A stretch of 64,000 nt of DNA from Sipunculus nudus (lineage: Eukaryota > Annelida > Sipuncula > Golfingiida > Sipunculidae): the NCBI GenBank assembly GCA_026874595.1, contig CM049309.1, forward strand, positions 3,758,076 to 3,822,075, given 5' to 3'. Positions 57,925-64,000 of this stretch are shown here, one piece after another. How positions within the stretch are numbered: position 1 is the stretch's first letter; every line of letters begins with the position of its first letter. The translations under genes and the position numbers were made by a program. Under the pieces are notes generated by a model. It was not told where the DNA came from. It did no database searches and saw only the letters and a list, made by a program, of their open reading frames with translations.

Positions 57925-59080
57925 TTGGCCATATAATAAGGTTCCTTGGGATATGGGCCTCGTCTCGTTACAAGACGCTTTATTCAGTATTTTATCCTGT
58001 ACGTCATAGTTGTGGATTTCGCAACAAATCTTGGCCAAATAATGTTATTCACCCGCGACTTATAATAGCGTAATAATTTGGACCATATAATGTTTTCAAC
58101 AGGGCTATATTACAGTTTTCATCCGCGCCGTATAAGAAGGTATCCATCGGCCAACAAAACAGTCTCCATTTGGACCATACAAGAATGTATACGCCAGGAA
58201 CCGTATTACAGGGTCTTCTTCTGGGCCACAATATTGTATTCATACGCGCCGAATTTCACCTTGGCCGTATAACCAGACTCGCCGTGGTCTTATAACGAGG
58301 GGTAAGTCTCGGCCATATGGCAGCGTATTTTTCTTGGGACAGTGAACCCTTCTGGGCCATATAACTGATTCAACGGGGTCGTATAACTAGGTGCCTGCTT
58401 GGGCAATGTGTCCATCTGGGCCATATGGTATTCACACGCGACGTATAACAGGGTATCCAAATGGTCCATACAACATGGTTTCATCCGCGCCGTATAACAG
58501 GTATCCACTTGGGCCATATAACATCGGGTTCGCAGGGAATGTGTAACGTAACTAGCTTGGCCATATAATATGGTATTCTCCCTCGACTTATAACAGAGTA
58601 TTAATTTGGGCCAGGGCCATATAACATGTTTCTCATCCGGGCCATATTCACCGAAACATCCGGATATCCATCGGGGCCATAAAACAGTCTCTATCTGGGC
58701 TATATAATAATGTATTAGCTTGGACCGCATTACAAGGATCCACCGCTTTAATCATGGCCAATTATAATGTACCGTACTCATGTGGGCCATTAACATTCGG
58801 ATTAACACGGGTCGTATAGCAAGGTAGTTACCTTAGCCATACCATGTTTTCATCAGGGCCATATAACATTGAATTCATCCGCGCCGTATGGGGTATCCAT
58901 TGGGGCCATAAAACAAAAATTCTCTTTCTGGGCCATATAACAATGTATTTGCCGGGACCGCATTACAGGGTTTTCGTCTGGGCCATATGACGAGGAATTC
59001 ACCAGGGCCGTATTTATGGGTTTTCACTAGTGCCCGTATAATAAAGTTTACTTTCGGGCAATATATGAAGGTTTCATCAA
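57925..59080. repeat. Degenerate satellite, 24/48-bp units
   Basis: Alternating half-units resembling GGGCCATATAACATGGT and CGCGCCGTATAACAGGGTAT, separated by TTCATC or CCATTTG-type text, occur many tens of times. Adjacent GGATACC-type words on the minus strand lie 48 nt apart in the best preserved part (58440-58520). Minus-strand frames of 146 and 88 codons arise because the unit is a multiple of three. No known protein repeat is recognised. Confidence 0.7.
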
Positions 59081-59282
59081 GAAGACCGACCAGGAGGAAA
59101 AGGAGATGTCGGACTACTCCGTAAGTGTCGCAACTTGACATATATGGAAGTTCTTTCTTGGCAACCTCTAGATGTCCGTAGTATCCCTAGGAATTTCTTG
59201 GAAAAATAAAGAGAAAATATATTTAAAACAAGGATATAAAATGGGATTTGTGATTCGTTTGGTTCAAACGATCGATCTTCGA
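59050..59282. repeat. Module following the satellite, repeated at the window end
   Basis: 59050-59190 resembles 62630-62777 (TTTCGGGCAATATA, GTCGGACT.CTCCG, GGAAGTTCT, TCCGTAGTATCCCTA in the same order). 59190-59280 is near-identical to 63912-63999 (ATTTCTTGGAAAAATAAAGA through GATCGATCTTC). Thus the second copy is split by 62777-63911. Confidence 0.7.
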
Positions 59283-59414
59283 AAAAAAATAATCTTTAAA
59301 TGCAATACTTTGTTAAATTTGAAATAAGCTCACATGACGTGTGATTGCTTTATTATTATCAAGTGTTATCGATGATGTTTGAATATATTTATCCACAGAT
59401 CCGAGGGTGGGTAT

Positions 59415-59996
59415 GATTTTTAGCTCAGCTAACTATAAGTCATCTGAGCTATAGTCGTCGTCCGTCGTCCGTCCGTCCGTCCGTAGATGATGCACGTTTT
59501 GAAACCGTTAGACCTAGGAATCCAAAATTTTGGCATAATGTTAGATGTCCCCAAGATCTACCAAGCCGAAAACCGGGTCTTTGCGACTTCGTTCTTTTGA
59601 GAAATTAAGGAAAAACCTCAATTTTTTATTAAAAACCTATTTTCACACTTTAGGACTGCCTAATATCAAAACTACTCATCTGTATTTCCTCATATTAACA
59701 TAATTATTCCCCTATATATTTCCTATGTACATGCCAGAAATTATGTCTGTATTATATAATTTAAAAAAGTTATGGGCCCAAACATAATGCATTTTGTAAA
59801 AAATCAGGAAAGATATTTGATCACTTAACATAAAACATGTTAAAGCTATGGACTTTTTTTCTAGTAATATAACTTTTATTAATCAAAATTATATTGTATA
59901 CCCAAAATTAGATTAAAATCTTTTAAATTTTTTGAAATATTAACAAAAATAAAAAAATGGTACCTTAAATTTTGCCCAACTTTGACCATGGCACGT
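59415..59996 (+). mobile_element. Family A element, 3' truncated
   Basis: Hairpin head and GTCCGTCCGTCCGTCCG at 59465-59482, body to CCATGGCACGTTTTT, where another A starts. Unlike the nest in intron 3, this copy does not resume after the inner one ends at 62621. Confidence 0.65.
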
Positions 59997-62621
59997 TTTT
60001 AGCTCAGCTGACTATAAGTCATCTGAGCTATAGTCGTGGTCCATTGTCCGTCGTCCGTCCGTCTGTCCGTCCGTCCGTAGATGTGGCACGTTTTGAAACC
60101 GTAAGACCTAGGAATCCAAAATTCGGCATAATGTTAGATGTCCCCAAGATCTCCTACCAAGCCGAAAACGGGGTCTTTTCGACTTCGTTCCTTTGAGAAA
60201 TTAAGGAAAAACCTCAATTTTTTATTAAAAACCTATTTTTACACTTCAGGACTGCCTAATATCAAAACCACTCATCTGTTTTTCCTCATATTTACCATAA
60301 ATATTCCTCTATACAGTTCCTATGTACATTCAAGAAATTATGTCTGTATTATATAATTTTAAAAAGTTATGGACCCAAACATAATGCATTTTGTAAAAAA
60401 TCAGGAAAGATATTTGATCGATTAACACAAAACATGTTAAAGCTATGGACCTTTTTTTCCAGTAATATAACTTTAATTAATCAAAATTAAATTGTATACC
60501 CAAAATTAGATGAAAATCTTTTAAATTTTTTAAAATATTAATAAAAATAAAAAATTGGTACCTTAAATTTTGCCCAACTTTGACCATGGCACGTTTTTTT
60601 TCCTGTGAGTACTGTGGATTTAATTTTCACAGCATGTTTTTGTTACCTTTTTCAACTGTTAACACCAAAAATTTGAAACCAGTTGATCAAAAATTGTAGA
60701 TTTTATTCAAGTTTTCAAGCACCATGTAACATATTGTTTACATCAAGCTAGTGTTATGCAGTTTGCAAGAACTCAGCTCCCCAGCTTCAGCTCTTAGTTC
60801 CTTAAATTCGGCATACAGCTAGATGTCTCCAAAATCCCCTACCATGCCAAGAATTTGGTCACTAGGACTTAATACCTTCAAGATATTAATGAAAAACTTC
60901 ATTTTTCCATTAAAAACCCATTGTTACACTTCAAGACTGCCTAATATCAAAACCACTGATCTGACTTTAATCATAAATAATATACATATTTTTCATTCTC
61001 TATGCACATGCCAGAATGATGTCAGTATTGCGTAATTGTTTTAAGTTATGGGCCCAAACATAATGCACTTTGTAAAAAATCAAGAAATATATTTACTTCC
61101 TTAACAAGGGGATTGCTGAAGCTAGAGATTTTTGTCAGGGATGTAACATTATTTAATCTAGATTCAATTGAATACCCAAAATTAGTTATGAATTTTTCAA
61201 ATTTTATAAGTTATTAGTATAAATGTAAAATTAATAACTTAAATTTTGCCCAACTTTGACCATGGCACGTTTGTTTCCTGGGAGCACTGTTGATATAATT
61301 TTCATATCATGCACACATAAGGATTTCAGCTTTTAAGTTTAGAAAGCTGAGAGAAATTGGCCAAAAATTGTAGCTTTTATAAATGTTTTTATGAGACCCT
61401 GTCAGACTTTGGCTCTCTCCAGCCCCTCTTGAGTCACCTGTATGTTGACCTTGTTGAACTTTCAGCAAATTATACATGCTTGAGGCGAGGCATACAAGGG
61501 AATCCAGGCAGCTTATGGCCAGCCACAGTTGATCCAGGTGTCCAACCCAACTCATCTAGTAGTTTTAACCAACTACATAACAATAAACAATAAATTGATA
61601 AATTTTTATTGGTTTTTAATAAAAAATTAAAGAAAAATAGAAAAGGAATTTGTTAGTTTTTAATAACAGGAAATTAACTTGCAGTTACTGATGATATAAG
61701 AATCTTGTATCGATGGATAGAATGTCACGTATTCCAAATAACACCATGCAGTCACCTATGGTATTTTTCAGTTCAATTTTAATGATAAAGAAGTAAATCA
61801 TATCATTCATTACTAATCATTAGGGATCATATGATGGAAATTAATGATAGACAAAGATGCAGTTGATAATATTAATCTAGATTCCTACTGTGTCTAGTGT
61901 GTACATTGATGTGAAATTAGTCCAAAATGAATTTATTACAGTTATTTTTTAATATAAATAAAAGCCATAAAACCAGGTACTTATGATCATTATTTAAATG
62001 TGTGAATTTTGTATATTCTGGATTCTCAACATCATTGTTTGGTGAAAACTGAATAAATACCAGTCATGGTGCGAATACTTTGTAATTGTATTTAAATACG
62101 AATATGATTATGTACTCCATTATAAAATTTCTTGCATAAAGTATGGGAATTCAGGTAAAAATGAAAGTATATGAATACCAGTGCAAATACTTTCAAAATG
62201 TATTCATGAATGCATTCATGAATATATTCTTTAATATTATTTTAATAATCATTTCAGTTATATTTCATTTAAAAAAATCATATGATTCTCTTATTATTTA
62301 AAAAAAATAATATTTGGGACAATATTTGTATTTTTTTTTTAATTAATAGTTAAACTCTTATATTATATGTTCTGCTTATAAGTTATATGGCCAAGTCAAA
62401 ATCTGTGTGACAAAAGCACTTCATTTGTAAATAAAGTAAATGAAATCAATCCTCTTCCCTGTTTCCAAAGATACTATCAAAATCATACATAAGCTAAACA
62501 CCCACAACTCATAATACAGCTTATATTTATTTCCACACAAAACAAGCATGTGCCTCATTTCTAAATCATATTTTTTTATCAAATATAACAGCTGAGCGCC
62601 GTGACCCATGGGTCCCTTGTT
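59997..62621 (+). mobile_element. Family A element, full-length reference copy (about 2.6 kb)
   Basis: Hairpin AGCTCAGCTGACT-ATA-AGTCATCTGAGCT at 60001, GTCC run, long AT-rich body, then CAGCTGAGCGCCGTGACCCA and TGGGTCCCTTGTT at 62621. Lacks the MITE present in the intron 9 copy (empty site AAGTTATGGGC at 61043). No coding capacity. Confidence 0.75.
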
Positions 62622-62776
62622 TCAATTTAAATTTCGGGCAATATAACAGGGTATCAACAGGATGGCCGAGCGGGAAGTAATGAAATGTCGGACTTCTCCG
62701 TATAAAAGTGTCGGAATTGTACATATCAGGAAGTTCTCCCTTGGCTATACCACAAGCTTTCCGTAGTATCCCTAAG

Positions 62777-63911
62777 TATAAATAAAATCTTTCAGTGAAA
62801 TTTAAAAAAAATAGGGAAATGACTGCAATCACAAATTAAAATTTGAAACATATATTAGAACAGCAGCATTCTCATCACGATCCCTGAGGGTTGAACGTCG
62901 AATTTATAAGTAAATAATCTACCCCCTCCGGTATGATAAAGGTCCTGTTGTCCACAGCATCCTCTAAGAAGCACCTACTGTCCCTCACTGTCTTCAGTCC
63001 TCTCTTGCTAAGGGGGTAAGCGTATTGATCCCACTAACTGCGGAGATCCGTCCGGACGGTTTTTCAGGAATAGCCCCCCGCGAATTCCCTGTGACCTATG
63101 GCAGCTCAGAAACGAATATTACCACATCTCCCTGATTGTGCTCCACACTTACCATAAACAAAACAAACACAGGAAGAGAATTGAGATATTGCAGTTTCAT
63201 AATAATACTTATCTCGATTTTATGAATCTATAGAATTCCGAGAATGTGTTTGTGTGTATAAAACGCATTATTATATAATTTTAGCTAAATTTGACTAACC
63301 GTAGTCCATGATCTTCCTTAATACTTTTTGGTTTTACGAAGAGATACGTAAATCCGCTGTAAAATCGGGCTTCGTACAACTTACAAGTCCATGATCGCCT
63401 TGTTTCTCTGAAACTGAGACAAGAATGACCGGGTTGCTAACGTGACGACATTAGCAACACCACCGATTCAATGACGTCATGATGTTTTAATCTTCAAACG
63501 TTCGGCTAGTAATACGTAATACTGAGTGTTAAATGATGTCATTAATTTTACCTTGCAGAGTGAATGTGTTTGGGGGTTCATAGGGTGCTTAGTTACGAGC
63601 CCAGACCGCAGATAGCGACACCTGACGTAAACAGCAATTTTGTGACGTATTTTTCATCAGCATGGGCGTAGACAACGTATTGCCACGTGGGTTTGTTATG
63701 TGATGTGAGGATTGCATGCGAAACAGAGACTAGGCCCTGTTATGATTTGCTGCTGCAAGCGTATTGTTACGGACAGTATATTTAGAAAATAATAAAATAC
63801 TGCAATGTAAATTGTTTTTATTCATTTTGGAATATTTTAGTGAAATCACTGCAGAGTTGAGAGCAAACATATTTGCTGACAGATTTTATAACAAAGCAAA
63901 TGACCTCGTAC
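62777..63911. other. Unique segment splitting a repeated module; possible regulatory region
   Basis: 1.1 kb without recognised genes or repeat families. Near its ends are two imperfect inverted words, ATAAAATCTTTCAGTGAAAT at about 62785 and, on the other strand, ATAAAATCTGTCAGCAAAT at about 63870-63890. It holds several TGACG sites (next entry). Whether it is an insertion or the original flank is not decidable here. Confidence 0.4.
63432..63690. promoter_or_regulatory. Cluster of CRE-like sites with an inverted repeat
   Basis: GTTGCTAA and TTAGCAAC (63434-63441, 63452-63459) form a perfect inverted repeat around CGTGACGACA. A full palindromic CRE, TGACGTCA, lies at 63472-63479, with TGATGTCA near 63534, TGACGTAA at 63623, TGACGTAT at 63642 and CCACGTGG at about 63683-63690. 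This many in 260 bp is unusual against the AT-rich background. A promoter or enhancer of a gene beyond the window is inference. Confidence 0.4.
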
Positions 63912-64000
63912 ATTTCTTGGAAAAATAAAGAGAAAATATATTTAAAACAAGGATATATAATCGGATTTGCGATTCGTTAGGTTCAAACGATCGATCTTCA

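Noticed and set aside
62655-62720. tRNA-like A-box (GGATGGCCGAGCGG)
   Set aside because: No matching B-box at the right distance and no cloverleaf. The same region in the other copy (59080) has lost the A-box.

Overview
This window is eukaryotic genomic DNA: AT-rich, intron-bearing and dense in interspersed repeats. It looks like a lophotrochozoan, most likely a bivalve mollusc. That assignment is an inference from a multi-Tudor germline-type gene carrying non-autonomous, Helitron/Helentron-like repeats with a 5' hairpin, a short GTCC/GTCT microsatellite and tandem core monomers. That architecture resembles the 'pearl'-type repeats described from bivalves. I see no operons, rRNA, credible tRNA or CRISPR array.

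One protein-coding gene fills about 86% of the window on the + strand. I joined 19 coding exons (380-55172) by consensus splice sites and codon phase. The joined length is 13,173 nt, an exact multiple of three, ending at TAA 55170-55172, and predicts about 4,390 residues. The product is an array of 19 Tudor modules at about 200-240 residue spacing (extended-Tudor type) with acidic or low-complexity linkers and no other domain that I recognise. Such proteins bind symmetrically dimethylated arginine on PIWI-family and other germ-granule proteins. By the residues of the methylarginine cage, twelve modules look intact, one is partial and six are degenerate.

Exon 1 (2.4 kb, Tudor 1-4) and exon 4 (6.6 kb, most of Tudor 5 and all of 6-14) hold most of the protein. 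The last third (Tudor 15-19) is split into 15 small to medium exons. Introns 1, 4-8, 10, 11 and 13-17 are short and mostly free of large repeats. Introns 2, 3, 9, 12 and 18 are swollen by nested repeats, which I name locally A to F. Intron 9 is the deepest nest: E contains A, which contains a TTA-flanked MITE, and E also contains C, which contains D. Every directional copy I recognised lies in the same orientation as the gene.

Downstream of the stop codon are a roughly 2 kb 3' UTR with tandem AATAAA signals at 57134-57143, a degenerate satellite of about 24/48 bp (57925-59080), two more A elements (59415-62621), and a unique segment (62777-63911) with CRE-like sites and an inverted repeat that may belong to a neighbouring promoter.
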